DNA of 64,000 bases from Amyloporia xantha (GCA_036971615.1 JAYKKR010000016.1:372001-436000), one strand, 5' to 3'; shown: positions 11,435-28,560, counted from the stretch's first letter. Program-made: numbers and translations. Notes: generated by a model not told the origin, from the sequence alone.

Positions 11435-11804
11435 CTCATAGTACGCCCCAGAGCTGTAGAATTGGCACAGCGACAGATAATCAGCCGATAGCGAGAGTAG
11501 AGGTCCCGCAGCCTAAGCACCGGTTTGCGGGTGCATGAGGCAGGGAATGAGACAATAGCGAGTGGTTGCGTGTGTGAATAAATACCAGAGAGCAAGAAGC
11601 ACACGAGTTACCTCTCGATTGATGAACGAGCTCTCGGCCCTAAGCAGCCAAAGAGAGAACTAGTATCGCATCCGAGTGTTCACAAAAGTGGAAGCTGACC
11701 GTCGAGCTCACGAAAAGGGCGATCACGAGCGGATGCGAATATCAGATCCAGAAGCAAAGACTCACAGAGAGGGTGGATTAAGTATATTAGATGTACTAAA
11801 AAAT
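11435..11804. other. upstream region of the velvet locus / TIM23 3' region
   Basis: This is 370 bp upstream of the candidate ATG at 11,434. An open frame continues back to about 11,655 through two plausible splice sites but lacks a start codon, so it may be spliced 5' UTR. It also holds the TIM23 3' UTR. Confidence 0.35.
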
Positions 11805-12704
11805 TTAGACGCTCCGCTTGACATAACTCCAGATGCCTGCCGATACCGATACGAATGCCCCTGCAGCTAAAGCAGGTCGGACACCAGCTAGCGGCGAGTA
11901 AGATCAGAATACTAGAAAATGCGGGCCGTTGTGGTACGCACCTGTAGACTTGTACAGGGCTCCGGTAAGGGCACCCGCTGCCATGCTCCCCACCGTGTCA
12001 TGCTTGCCACGCATTGCGTCGATGGAAGAGTTTATACTGTTATAGACAAGGGCTAAATTCATCTGCCAGTGAGAACAAAAAGCAAACAACATGTCGAGAA
12101 GATGACTGACCCAAGACACCCGCTGAGTTGCCAATAAAAGTTCCTCTTCGTGTTACGGAATTCAGGACACTATTGATCCGCAGCCTCGCATTCGACACTG
12201 CTAGGGGTCTTCGCGCGCCTTCACGCAAGCCCCATACTCCGCCAAGGGCGAGACCTAAGGGGAAAGAGGTAAACATGTGATGTTGCAAGACAATAAGAAA
12301 GCTCATCAGCGATAAGGTGAGAGTGAAGCCGCACGTATGAAATTTCAATAGCGGCCGCGCGTTGGGAACGCGGCGCAAGTGAGAATGACACGATGAAGAG
12401 AGGACGAACCACTTAGGTACATGGTGCCGGTGCCATAACACAAGTCATCACTCCAACCCCTAGAGGGGATTGCCGTACCCGACCCCGGAAGGTCGCTCGT
12501 TTTGTCATCATCTAGCAGTAAATAGTCCAGCTTGTCCTCCAGACCAGCCATTGGATGCAGTTTTGTTGGGTCATAAGAACCTAGGAGGAGGTCCGAGGCG
12601 GTGACAGCAGTGTCTGGAGACACCGGTGAGCCCTCGCTGCGAGCAAATGTTGCATTTCGGAGGACTGAAGTGGGGTCATTTTGGGGATTACTTGACGATT
12701 CCAT
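11805..12704 (-). CDS. TIM23: mitochondrial import inner membrane translocase TIM23
   Basis: Channel subunit of the presequence translocase, which imports matrix proteins across the inner mitochondrial membrane. The N-terminal intermembrane domain (MESSSNPQNDPTSVL..., 'YDPTKLHPMAGLEDKLDYLL') is followed by the Tim17/22/23 membrane domain: 'GWSDDLCYGTGTMYLSG', 'LALGGVWGLREGARRPLAVS', 'NARLRINSVLNSVTRRGTFI', 'GNSAGVL', 'LVYNSINSSIDAMRGKHD' and 'GSMAAGALTGALYKSTAG'. It ends 'GIWSYVKRSV'-stop. Three introns (about 12,276-12,413, one around 12,060-12,115 and one around 11,890-11,940) restore the canonical frame. The start at 12,704 is the first Met of the conserved protein. Confidence 0.93.
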
Positions 12705-12980
12705 GGCCGATGAAGAGGAAAGTGCAGACAAGAACCCGAACAAGCACACAGACTGACGACCTGAACTGAGGACGCCACGGACCTGTCCTGCATTATTACA
12801 CCGTTACAAAAATTGGCATCATGTGACCGCCCGGCTTATTATACTTCGATATTCGCGACCACCAGTCTCTCCAAGTCCTGACAACGTCTGCGTGAATTCC
12901 GAAAAATTGACCGATAGTGGTGGCCAGTTCAAGGGATACAATTGCAAGAAAAAACAGGGTAGAAAATGTTATCCATTGTT

Positions 12981-15451
12981 CTAGCTCTCGCTGCCAGACT
13001 CGACGAATTTCCGCGTAATGGCTGCCAACTCGTTATCGACATCGGTGAGCGTGCTCTCTTTCTTAGCTACCTCCATATACACTTCCCCATCTACAACATT
13101 TTCGTTACCCGAGAATCCTACGTCTCGTTTCACCACATGCCAATGTTGAGGATTTTGTCCGCGAGAAAATATTTCTGAAATGTTGGGTTCCCTGAACAAC
13201 GGTACATGTTCAATATAGACAACTGTCCAAAGTGCGCGATACACTCACTTATGCAGTGTTTGCTGAGCGTTAAATAAGTGCTCCGATTTACTTCTAAACC
13301 CGGAGCTGGAGCAAGTCGTGAAACCACCCATGGATATCAGATGAGTATCTTGAGGTTGCAAGATCGTTGTTGCGGTAGGAATGGAAGACTCGGTGGTTCT
13401 GTATGACGCCGATTATCAGATGTTCAGCATATAGTTGAACCCATCAAAATAGACTTACGATTGATGTTCTTGCTCTGCAATAATTCTCCGAATACGAAAT
13501 AAGGTCTCAAGGACTCTTTCTATCAGGCTTTGTAACTCAAACGAGGGTTCATATTCCGTCAACAACGCAAATGTCAACTCTTCACTCTAAATCAACGTAA
13601 GCCTTCTGAACATCAGTTGCGGGAATGGGAACCTGTACCGTAAGATGCCATACTCGTCTTCTATGGGTCGATGTGCTATTTATAGGTTCTGCTAGGTAGA
13701 CTGTGGTCGGCAGGAACGAGAACTGCTCTGGGGTTGTCAATGTGGAGGGATCCGCAGAGGCGATGTCAGTACCAATGTCAGGAGCGGTAGCCACTAATTG
13801 TGATTCTGTGTCTTTTGTAGACCCATGTACGAACGTTGAATTTACCAGCGACATGGGCTCTGGATCATTCGGGCCAGAATGAGAGACCGTCAGATCTTCT
13901 TTGGCCGAATTATCAAGAGGGACTGAAACCGACGCAGGTGACGAAATACGCATGGACGGTGAATGTACATGATCTGTTGAGATTGCCTCTTGCAGTGACT
14001 CTGAGTCCACGTCGATGGCGCCATTCTTGTTCGCGCCATCGCCAGAACTCGGTGATAAGTGTGGAACCGATCCCGAAGTCTTGATCCTGGCTGGCAAGGG
14101 TCGATGATGACAGGACGGAAGGGGGTGACGGTGGTGTCGGCGGTGCGACAGCTGGTTTTGCGGATGGTCCTTTTCCAAAAGTCAAATAACCAGGCCAGCC
14201 CCATTTCAAGTTTCGTATGTCCATACTCATACTAGCACTTGGGATTGCTGTAAGTGCACTGGCAATTCCAGATGGGGGCGTAACCGAAGCCTTCTCCTCG
14301 CCTGAGGTCCCGCCTGGGAGTTCCTGCGAAGCACCGGTGCTCACACGCGCAGTGTCCGTCGAAGCATTCTTTTCTGACGGTAAGGGTGCTATTGTATCGC
14401 CGGTATTACGCGAGAGAGATGCAATTCGAGAGATGACATGACGGGTAAGAGATGACGGGTACCTTGAAGCAGAGAATTTAGACGATGGGATAACGTATGG
14501 AGGCGCTAAGGCGAAGGCACAAGCCTCTTCTGGTATATCTGATGCGAGCTCGTCAAGAATAGGTGTCAAAAATCGAGCATGTGGATGAAGCGGGACACCT
14601 AACCCGTACCTCGCCGTTAAACAATAGCTCTTGACGGTCTAATGGTGACATACCAAGGTAGGAGGCGAAGTCGGTGTCCGTCTCAATGTCCCATTTCCAA
14701 GCCCATACTGTGAAGAACCTCTCAAGTTGCAATTCTAATGCCTGTTGTCCCATAGATGATATGATGGATGTGAACGATCCATGGGTAAGCTAGATGTGAT
14801 TCCATCAACGTCGAGGATAGCAGTGTAGACCACCATTCCACGTACCTTAAATTCTTCGTAACCCTGCATTATGTGAGCGCGGAGGGCATTATCGTGTAGC
14901 GAAGAGTCCTGATAGTCATATACTACTTCCAGTCGGTCACGCTGCTCAGTTTTCTTCGTCTTTCCTTTGTCTTTGCCTTTACTCTTAGTCAGAGCCGGTC
15001 GTGGCACCTTGGCAATTTCGAAACACTGAGAGTTGTCTATCAGATCAGTGACTAGAATTGGAGCTGTAGGCAACCTCTTCTCTAAGACCAATACTCACGG
15101 CGTGTATCCAGTAGTCGGGTTCGGGTGTCACCATAATCATCCGTCGGGATAGTGAGTGGATATTCTCGCAGGCGTTTTCAGAGTCCAACAGTCTGGTCAA
15201 TTATATCGATACGTATATCACGCTTCTTGGATGATACGGTCACTCACTCTGCAAAGTTAATCAAAGCCTTCGCGAGACCGACCTGCCTGAGCATACGATC
15301 TCTCGAGACCGCACGCTCTCGCGCAGTATAAAAGAGTATATGCGCTTGTTCTTCTGCATCTTCATCATCATGTATATGCAACTCAGAGGCGGGTGAAAGA
15401 GTGGGATTGTATATCGTCAGATAGAGTAGACCAGGGGGATTCTGCTCATGT
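12981..15451 (-). CDS. CCZ1: vacuolar fusion protein CCZ1
   Basis: Partner of Mon1 in the guanine-nucleotide exchange complex that activates Ypt7/Rab7 on late endosomes and vacuoles. The N-terminal longin-type region reads 'GLLYLTIYNPTLSP', then 'EEQAHILFYTARERAVSRDR' and 'MLRQVGLAKALINFAE', and a later exon gives 'MIMVTPEPDYWIHA'. A middle block 'LKWGWPGYLTFGK' precedes a long Ser/Thr-rich insert. The C-terminus is 'QHWHVVKRDVGFSGNENV' and 'VYMEVAKKESTLTDVDNELA'. At the start, ATG AGC AGA ATC + CCCCC is one C short of joining MSRIPPGLLYL; a second one-base shift lies near 14,070-14,100. Both are homopolymer- or context-type indels in a conserved gene. At least seven introns. Confidence 0.85.
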
Positions 15452-15886
15452 CACAATATTCAGACTGCAACTCAACCAGCTCGTACGATGAGCCTGACCA
15501 AAGAGCAGTGGTACAACCAAGGAGTAGTATGTGCTCTAAGCGAAAGATATGGTTCAAGAGATAATAGAGGTCAAAATAGGCCTTCTTGACTGTCGTCCGC
15601 GTAAAGAGTATTTAGTGACGTGCTAGAGAACGCGCGCTACCAAGTCACTGCCGCCGCGTTACATAAATGAAATTCGTCGATCTCGGTAGATCTGTCTCGG
15701 TAGGCTGAAGACATTGTATCGAATAACTGTAACATACTCATGATCACGGCAGATTGTTGCCTTGCGAAACCCGATGGCCTTGGTATGTATACAGATGGTA
15801 ATATAGCAAAATCATAGTGATACAATAAACCAGTACTCTATCATCGATTAACACACGAGTGCGCGACAACTCATTGCAACTGTCCA
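15452..15886. promoter_or_regulatory. CCZ1 upstream / deubiquitinase 3' region
   Basis: This is 435 bp between two minus-strand genes, holding the CCZ1 promoter. No motif or extra gene is supported. Confidence 0.4.
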
Positions 15887-20267
<4,381 letters not shown>

Positions 20268-20893
20268 AGCATGCAAGTGGCGGTCGAAATTGCTAGAAAA
20301 ATGAGAAAAGCCGATCGCGGTGAAGTGAATGAACGCGACGCGTGTCTTATTGACAGCGGTTAGTTCGCTTACAAGACCGACTATAACACTGTCACAATGG
20401 CCCTTTCAATTCACTTCAACGCGCAATATATCTCGGTAACCCGTTTCAACTATAGAATGGCCACGTGACGAGTAGCCTTAGACTCAATTAATGTTGTTCA
20501 TCCGTCCGGAGACTCGGCAACAGCACGAATTCATTTTGAAGCCTGGCTGCGTCTGGCCATCTCGACGCTAATAGGGATTGAATATTCAAATAATCCTCCG
20601 ACCGACATGGACCTCCATTCAATTGACCATTCTCATCCAGATCGACTCCAGGCCAGAGGTCGAAACATTCACGCCTCGGCCCGGGCGAGTGAAATGTTAT
20701 GGCTTCGCATTTCCTCCGGCCCACAGTGTCGCGATTCGTGGTCACAAGCTGCGCCATTGCGTAGCTGCTGACGTCCCGACTCCAGGGCCAGGCGCGTCGT
20801 TCACAGTGACCCGTTCCTCAACGCCTATATAGAGCAGAGCCCTCTTCATGCATATGATCTGCACATCCATCCAACGCTAGCCATTCACCAGCC
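20268..20893. promoter_or_regulatory. divergent promoter between the deubiquitinase and dihydroxyacetone kinase
   Basis: This is 626 bp between divergent start codons. A CACGTG E-box lies at about 20,462-20,467. A TATA box (CTATATAG) lies at about 20,824-20,831, some 65 bp before the kinase ATG. An 89-codon open frame on the minus strand (20,488-20,757) matches nothing I know and is probably chance. Confidence 0.55.
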
Positions 20894-23424
20894 ATGTCCG
20901 TACAATGTCCGTGTCCTCGTACCTCCCCCGCGTCACGCCGTCCTCACTAATCCTCCATATCAGCCAAACACTTTTTGAACGCTCCTGAAAATCTCGTCGT
21001 CGAGTCTCTGCAGGGCCTATGTGCGCTAAATCCCCAGATCGCGCTCGATACTGCAGATAAGGGTGATGTTCCGCCTGATATCCTCCGCGCTACCCGATGT
21101 GCTCATATGTTGGCCGTCTCCCATTGGGCCCCCAGTCGTGTATGTTGCTACTCCGGATCGTTCCAAGGTTGCCTTAATTTGCGGCGGAGGCTCTGGACAC
21201 GAGCCTGCACATGCAGGATACGTAGGTCAGTCCTGGCTGAGCGACGTTGTGATGTCATCCTTACCGTTCCGCGCCATAATCCATAGGTGACGGTATATTG
21301 ACTGGTGAGTACATCCAGTTGTCGCGTATGATGAGGCTTATTTATGAACTATTGACTTGCAGCTGCCGCCTGTGGAACTATCTTTGCATCGCCCAACGCA
21401 AGCCAGGTCCGCCGCGCCATTGATTTAGTGGACAACGAGAAAGGGTCAGTTGATATTCTCATCAATGTCATGCTCAACACTAATCCATCCGTCCGACTGC
21501 ATAGGACTGTTATAATTGTCAAGTAAGTTTTTACGTTCATGTCAGACGTGTCACGTATGTCAGGCTGATACGATTATTGCTAGAAACTATACCGGAGACA
21601 TTCTCAACTTCGGGTTGGCAAAAGAACAATATGCTGCGCAGCACCCAGATAAGGCAGATCGGGTTAAATTTGTCATTGTCGGAGATGACGTCGCGGTGGG
21701 AAAAAAGCAAGGGAAGATCGTAGGCAGAAGGTATGCTCTGGTGGTATGACCGCTTTTCTGTGAGCTTGTTTTATGTATCCGATATCCGCAGAGGCCTGGC
21801 CGGTACGTGTCTGGTGTACAAGATAGCTGGCGCCCTCGCGAAGAGAGGCGCTTCACTCGAAGAAGTCGATTCTGTCGCTCAGTGGGTCGCCTCGCGAGTA
21901 GGGACGATTGGCGTGGGGTTGGAACACTGTCATGTTAGTATCTTTCCATACCGGCCGAGCATTGCCCATACTCATTCGCTTTTCGCCGTGCAATCGCTCA
22001 GGTTCCAGGGACCGCCGCGGGTGAGTCGCACCTCAAGCCGACGGAAATTGAGGTCGGATTGGGGATCCACAACGAGCCGGGCAATCAACGCTTGTCGCCC
22101 ATCCCGCCTCTCAATGAACTCGTCTCGCAGCTTCTCGATCTCCTCACGTCCACGAATGACCCAGACCGTTCGTTCCTCCCGTTCAAGGGCAAGGACAAGA
22201 TCGTTCTTCTGGTCAACAATCTTGGGGGGACGAGTGAGCTGGAGATGACGGGCGTTGTGCGAGAGACAAGACTCGCTCTCGAGAAGCGGGGATTCCAGAT
22301 TGAGAGAGTCCTCGCGGGCACGTTCATGGTGAGTCAATTTTACCAATCCTGGTTAAGCTATTGAGACTGACCGTGCTCGTCGTGCTGTTGTAGACAAGTC
22401 TGAACATGCCCGGCTTCTCGATCACTGTCTTGCTTCTCCCTGACGCTGAGGAGAAGGATCAGTCCACCCCATCCCGCTCGCTCATTCTTTCCCTTCTTGA
22501 CGATAAGCCCAACGTTCCGGGCTGGAAATGGGCCGCCCCGTCGACGCCTTTGCCACCATCCGAGCAGATCAAGGAGACCTCAGGAACAGCGCCAGCGGCG
22601 GCCGTAGCAAAGACCGTCAAGCTTCGTGCCGAAGACCCGGAGGCGTTCAACGCATCCGTGAGGCGCGCGTGCGAGGCGCTCATCAAGGCTGAGCCGGAGC
22701 TGACACGGATGGACAGCATCGCGGGAGACGGGGACTGTGGGCTGACGCTCAAAGACGGCGCAAACGGTGCGTTCCGGTTTTTCCTTTTAGCATGCCCTTT
22801 GGGTCGCTGTCTAGGAGTCTTGACGTTGACTGTTGACCGTTGACCGCTGACGGGATTCGCACGGATAGCTGTGCTGAAGGACCTCGACAGCGGCAAGATT
22901 TCGGGGGATAATGTCATCGACTCGATCATAGCTGTCGCGAAGGTGGCGGAGGAGCGGATGGGAGGGACGAGCGGAGCGCTGTACTCGTATGTTTTCTGCC
23001 GGAGTCGTCTTGTTTATTATCCGTGCTTAATTCGGCCGCTTCTCCCGTCGACAGGATCTTCTTCTCCGCCATCGCGGGGGGCTTGCAGGCGAAGCACCGA
23101 AACGAGGGCACACTCACGGCGTCGCAGTGGTCCGAGGCTCTGGATTCCGCCCTCGGCAAGCTGTACACTTACACACGTGCACGGCCTCCGTCGCGCACGC
23201 TCGTGGACCCGCTCGACGCGTTCGTGAAGACGCTGGCCTCCAAGCAAGGCCCCGATTTCGGCGCGGCGGTGAAGGCAGCGGACGACGCAGCGGTGAAGAC
23301 GCGCGACCTCGAGGCGAAGGCGGGGCGGAGCGCGTACGTGGAGGGCAACAGGCTGCGGGACGAGCAGGTGCCCGACCCGGGCGCGTGGGGCGTGAAGGTC
23401 ATCCTCGAGGGTTTGCTCGGCTGA
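20894..23424 (+). CDS. DAK1: dihydroxyacetone kinase (ATP-dependent, DAK1-type)
   Basis: Phosphorylates dihydroxyacetone (and glyceraldehyde) with ATP, for glycerol use and detoxification. The DhaK half begins [22 protein letters not shown] and contains '[20 protein letters not shown]' with '[11 protein letters not shown]', '[16 protein letters not shown]', '[20 protein letters not shown]' and '[19 protein letters not shown]'. The DhaL ATP-binding half has '[18 protein letters not shown]', '[14 protein letters not shown]' and '[15 protein letters not shown]', ending '[10 protein letters not shown]'-stop. Both domains are complete and the frame is clean through about nine introns. A TATA box precedes the start. 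Confidence 0.93.
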
Positions 23425-26079
23425 TGGGTGTCGCATGCTGCTCCCTCTGAGGGCGGAAAGATCGAAATGAGCGGAGTGGGCGAGGTACGCGGCGGCAGGG
23501 CTGATTTCATAGATTGATGGGAATGGTCGCGGATGCCCCGCGTGCAAGATGTGTATTGTAACTGTGATCAATGGCGACTGTATCAATCGAGATCCAATGA
23601 TTTTACTTAGGCTTGTTGCCGGAGTGCATTTTGACACACCACTGCTTATTTTATGGGCTTTTGCGCCGCGGATGTGATCAGGGTGAGACGGAAAGTCAAA
23701 TTGTTGTGCAGCGCTGTGGCAAATTCTTATACCGTCCGTGTGCTTTGTTCGACGTTCGAACTCCGAGAAAAGATGCAGTCAGTGACTCAGACTGACACCG
23801 ACGCAGTGACAGAGACTGGGTACTGTAAAGTGTGCTGTTCAGGTGGTCATGGCTCATTTGAACCCGGCTGTCTGTCAAATGTAGTCGCGGACACGAAAAG
23901 TCAATATTCAATGTTCCATTGATGCTAAATGTTGACCAGGCGATGGTCTCGTGCCACTCCGCGAAGATAATTAGAATCTCAGGAGCACAGAAGGATGCTA
24001 TTTTGGGCCCTTAATTGAAATGCGGGGTACGTGCTTCTTACGGCTTCGAAAACGTGACAGAGTGCCATATCGGTAGTAATCACACTTCTCTATGCGTTCT
24101 GACGTAGGCGGGGGTTGGGACCGGTGTGCAAGAGTAACTACGTACACCGAGCGTGAGCATCACAACCGCAATATCTATTCGTGAAATACGGCGTCGAGGC
24201 CGAAAGATGCTAATGATACGGTTTAGACCCTGGCGTGATAGGCGCAGAGATGCGCCAGGCGTGTACGTACCCTGCACGCGTATCAATGACAGGGAAAAGA
24301 TCTCGAGGTCAGACGGGCAAGGCCTTGCCCAGATCAGGCGGGCATCTGACAGCCAGTCACAGGCCTCCCACGCGTATCCAATAGCCTTTCTGCGGCTCGA
24401 TTCGAGTGGGAACAGGGGTTGACGGGAGGCCATGCGTGTCGCTGAAGATGTGGGCGAAGTGCGATGGGAGAGGAGTCGAGGACTATTGAGTACGGGAAGG
24501 AGACGGGACGATCGAGGAAGGACTCCTACCCCAGCCTACCCCAGATCCGGGGATGGGAATCACATGCGTGTTCCATTCCGAGTGCTGAGACTGCTGTCAA
24601 CGACAGGCGACATCTGCGGGGAATGACTCAGCGCGCGGGCGGAAATGAGCTCCTTCTGGCCGGATCTTCGCCGGGGCCATGGGCGGTGCTGAGAGAGCGA
24701 CGGGAAGTACGGGAAGTCGTTGAGGACGGACGGAACTGTGGACGCGGATTCCGGGACGAGGGAACGGTGGACGGATGACATGAAACGCGAGCGGTGCATG
24801 GACGACTCCTGGGGATGACAGATTCTAGGAACTCAAACTTACAAAGACACCACGCGGGAGGCGAAACTTTGCCATAGCTGCCAGGAGATGCAGCGCCCAG
24901 TCTAGCGACCGGTATCTGGGCAAGGATCGGCTGCTGTGAAATGAGCCTGATTTCGAATTGATTGCGAGCATTCTGGTGGCAATGGAGGACGAGTGTTCAT
25001 TGATCATTTGGAATGTGTCTGGCTGGCGGTGAGTAGACTTCCCGTCAGAGGACGCTGCCCGGGGACCAATGAGGATCGTCCCATAGACCCGGACCCGACG
25101 TGGCCGGGCGAATGATTGAAGCGGAGCAGGACCCCGCCTCGATCGATCGAGCGCCCGTGAAGACTCGCAGGCCACACTGTGTCCCCAAACCCATCCACAG
25201 GCAATGGCCCTCCTAAACATGACATGGAGAGAGACACATCGGGTGGAATACAAGCCAGCTGTGTGCAGGATTCGCACAGCAGAACATGTACCCGAGACCA
25301 GGAAACGGAGCACGGACTGAGCATGCGTGCATGTAGTTCCGGGAGTCGCGCCGGTCCCTGACTGTCGTCGAGGAACAAGTGCCAAGGCGAAACGCTAGGG
25401 GCGCGGGCAGAGAATTAAGCGGCAAGCGGGGAGGACGGAGCATGGATGGTCTTTGAAGCAAGGGCAGCAGGGGGGAGGACATGAGAATAATACTGCACCC
25501 GGAGCGGGATGTTCACAGAGAGCGGGGTGGCATCGAGGACAATTGGATATTATTGTTGTGAAATGATATTATCCTAAGCAATTACGGAACGGGTGAATTG
25601 TGTTATGCGGGGATGGTCTGCGGGGTCTAGACGGCGAAAGGGGCAGACTGGAGGCCATGCGGGGAGGCCCCGCGCTCGAGGTACTTACTCCCGGAAGCCG
25701 TATGAACAAGTGAAAACGCTCGCACCACGTACATGTCAGAGAAGTGCAACGGATGCATGCAAGTGCTGCAGACGATGCGGGGGAGTGGACGGAGGCGGGG
25801 AGGGTCCGGGGCTGTACGGCGCTGGGGAGGCCGGTGAAATGTGGGGACGACCGGGGGAGGCGCGCGTGCCTGAGATTGATCAGATGTGATCTTGAGGTCC
25901 ATGCGGACATGCCTATTCCATGTTTGGCCTGCGTTTGGTTCACCTCTCCAGCCTTGGCCTATATAACATGTCCCTCCATCCCCGTTTCCTTTCCTCGTTG
26001 GTCGCTCACCTCCGTCTTCCCAGCTCACAACCTCCCCCACCCAGCTCATCTCACCTCCCTCACCTCCCGACTTTTCGTC
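23425..26079. promoter_or_regulatory. 2.65-kb upstream region of the hexose transporter, rich in CreA/Mig1-type sites
   Basis: This is the longest gene-free stretch in the gene-rich half. Perfect GCGGGG (or complement) occurs at 24,022, 24,616, 25,132 (as CCCCGC), 25,436, 25,522, 25,607, 25,620, 25,659, 25,668 (as CCCCGC), 25,777 and 25,795. Most of these fall in the last 700 bp. This is the core of the SYGGRG site bound by the glucose repressors CreA and Mig1. The 25,659/25,668 pair is inverted. The next gene is a sugar transporter, so carbon control is a natural inference. Open frames in this stretch have no recognisable product. Confidence 0.55.
25960..25966 (+). promoter_or_regulatory. 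TATA box of the hexose transporter
   Basis: TATATAA sits 114 bp before the ATG at 26,080 and is followed by a C/T-rich stretch (25,975-26,070), the usual layout of a highly expressed fungal gene. Confidence 0.7.
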
Positions 26080-27892
26080 ATGCCTGGTCCCGGAGCTTCA
26101 GGTCCCGGCATCGGCGCGAATGCCCCCAGAAACAAGGCTGCAGGTATTGCCATGACTGCCTTTGCTGCCTTTGGTGGTATTCTCTTCGGTTATGACACTG
26201 GTACCATCTCCGGTATCATCGAGATGTCCGACTGGTTGCATCTCTTCGGTAGCGTTTGTCCTCCCTCTCTCGCCTCCACAGACTGCACCAACGGCTACTA
26301 CCTTCCATCCAAGCGCTCGTCGCTCGTCGTCTCCATCCTTTCAGCCGGTACTTTCTTTGGTATGCCTTCCTGTCTTTTTTCACACTAGGCCCTCGTGCTT
26401 ATTATCTCCTCAGGTGCTCTCATCGGGGCTCCTGTCGCCGACATTCTCGGTCGTCGTCTCGGCATCCAGCTCGCATGTCTCGTCTTCGCCCTCGGTATCG
26501 CTCTCCAGACAGGCTCGTCCAACATCGCCACTTTCGTCGTCGGCCGTGTCTTTGCCGGTCTCGGTGTTGGCCTTGTTTCCACCCTCATCCCCATGTACCA
26601 GTCCGAGTGTTCGCCAAAGTGGATCCGAGGTGCCGTTGTCGCTGGCTACCAGTGGGCCGTCACCATCGGCCTGCTCCTGGCCTCCGTCATCAACAACGCC
26701 ACCAAGAACCGCGACAGCCATGCTGCGTGGAGAATTCCCATCTCTATTCAGTTTATTTGGGCGTTCATCCTCTTCAGCGGCATGTTTGCCCTTCCTGAGG
26801 TGGGTTCCGCGGTCTCCTTTTTCACCCATCATTCCTGACATCGATGGTTCAGTCTCCCCGTTGGTTGATCAAGAAAGGTCGCGACGAGCAAGCGGCCAGA
26901 GCTCTGTCTCGCCTCACGGGCTTTGACCCCACCGACCCCGAGCTCGAACTCGAGCTGAACGACATCCGCGTCAACCTGGAGGAAGAGAAGGCTGCCGGCG
27001 AGAGCTCCTACCTCGACTGCTTCCGCTTCACAGACAACAAGATTTGCCTGCGTACCCTTTCTGGTATCTTCATCCAGGCATGGCAGCAGCTCACCGGTAT
27101 CAACTTCATTTTCTACTGTGAGTTTGCATCATGTGTGCCTACGAGCAGTGATTAATCTTGGTTTCCAGACGGTACGACGTTCTTTAAGAACTCGGGCATT
27201 AAAAACCCCTTCCTCACCTCCGTTGCCACCAACATTGTCAACGTCTTCATGACCATTCCTGGAATGTGGGGTGTCGAGCACTTTGGTCGTCGTTCGCTTC
27301 TTCTGTGGGGTGCCGTTGCGATGACGATCTGCGAATTCCTCATCGCCATCATCGGTGTGACCATCTCTGTCACCGATTCCTCCGGTCAGAAGGCCTTGAT
27401 CGCTCTTGTTTGCATCTACATCGCGGCATTTGCGTCAACGTGGGGACCCATTGGTGCGTTCTTCTCGTGTTCGTCCGTCAGGCTGTTTATTCATGTCCGC
27501 GTCACACAGCATGGATCGTCGTTGGTGAAATCTACCCCCTGAACGTCCGTGCGAAGGCCATCTCCATGTCCGTCGCCTCGAACTGGCTCTGGAACTGGGC
27601 GATCGCCTACGCCACGCCGTACCTCGTCAACCCGGGTCCCGGAAACGCTGACCTTCAGGTCAAGGTGTTCTTCATCTGGGGTGCGACGTGTGCCGGCGCG
27701 GGTGTCTTCACCTACTTCTGCATTCCCGAAACGAAGGGTTTGTCGCTCGAGCAGATCGATCTGCTCTACCTCCATTCCACGCCCATCACGTCGGCGCGCT
27801 ACCGTGAGGAGCTTATTGCCAACGACGTGCACGTTTCCGACAGGCACGAGGAGAAGGTCCACGACGAGAAGGCGTCGGAAGAAAAGGTCTAA
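26080..27892 (+). CDS. MFS hexose transporter (sugar porter family)
   Basis: Plasma-membrane sugar/H+ symporter or facilitator with 12 expected transmembrane helices. Sugar-porter signatures are present: 'AAFGGILFGYDTGTISGI' in helix 1, 'GAPVADILGRRLG' after helix 2, 'VVGRVFAGLGVGLVSTLIPM' with 'YQSECSPKWIRG', 'PESPRWLIKKGRDEQA', 'QAWQQLTGINFIFYYGTTFF', 'VEHFGRRSLLLWG', 'GEIYPLNVRAKAISMSVASN' and 'PETKGLSLEQIDLLY'. The C-terminal tail is Glu/Lys-rich. Five introns, all with clean GT-AG ends. The ATG at 26,080 follows a TATA box and a pyrimidine tract. The upstream GCGGGG sites suggest glucose repression. Substrate range cannot be told from sequence. Confidence 0.93.
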
Positions 27893-28293
27893 GCGGCCGT
27901 GTTTTTACTTTTTATTTTCGGGTTTGTGATGAAGCTGTGTTTATGCTTGGAGGCGATGGTGACGGGAGGCGATGGACGATGCCCTTACGCCGTATATTCA
28001 CGAAGCTATTAATGTGTAACGAATACTCACTTCCTTTTTCTCTTACGTCTAACGTCCACGTGCATCGGGTCGTTTCTGCAGCACTCCCCTCATGTCCGTG
28101 TCATTTACTAGCGGCCGGCATTACGAGCGATGTATATTACTAATCGACGAGCATTTTGATACCACATCATTCTTGCGTGCCAAGGTGTGCTTGAGGTCTC
28201 TTGAGGTGTGCTCAGGTGAAGTGGCCGCGCCACCATCTGGAGCTGGGGATATCCGGTGATATGTGAGCTGTCAGCGAAACCATAACTGTATAC
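27893..28293. other. transporter 3' region
   Basis: Untranslated and intergenic sequence after the transporter, with no further gene visible. A T-rich stretch follows directly after the stop. Confidence 0.5.
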
Positions 28294-28550
28294 CAGCTAA
28301 GTCCAGAACGCAGGGCCCCTCCCAGAAAATATGTGCACAGGCGCTGTTTGTCGGAGTTGAATAAACGTCATATTTATCATTTTCAAATAACTCCCTAAAT
28401 CCAGAATAGGCAAAAAGGGCAGCATATCAGAGGTCAAAATTGCCTTGTGATATAGGAAAATCTTCATTATGTAATACAATTTCCAGTCTCCGACAAACAC
28501 CACCTGTGCACACTTGCTCGGCGAGGGGCCTTCCGTTCTGGACTTAGCTG
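28294..28550. mobile_element. MITE-like element with terminal inverted repeats
   Basis: The ends are inverted repeats: CAGCTAAGTCCAGAACG at 28,294 and its complement ending at 28,550. Imperfect pairing continues inward (GGCCCCTC, then TGTGCACAGG). The 257-bp interior is AT-rich and non-coding. The flanks (TATAC on the left, ACATAC on the right) do not give a clean target duplication. It sits 9 bp from a GTAAGT splice-donor-like sequence of the minus-strand frame next door. Confidence 0.65.
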
Positions 28551-28560
28551 ACATACATAC

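Noticed and set aside
20488..20757. 89-codon minus-strand frame in the promoter between the deubiquitinase and dihydroxyacetone kinase
   Set aside because: No recognisable motif and no splice context. It lies where two promoters are expected.
23653..25889. Numerous 60-180 codon frames on both strands before the hexose transporter
   Set aside because: Overlapping frames on both strands in GC-rich DNA, Arg/Ser/Pro-heavy, without motifs. They look like chance frames in a regulatory region.
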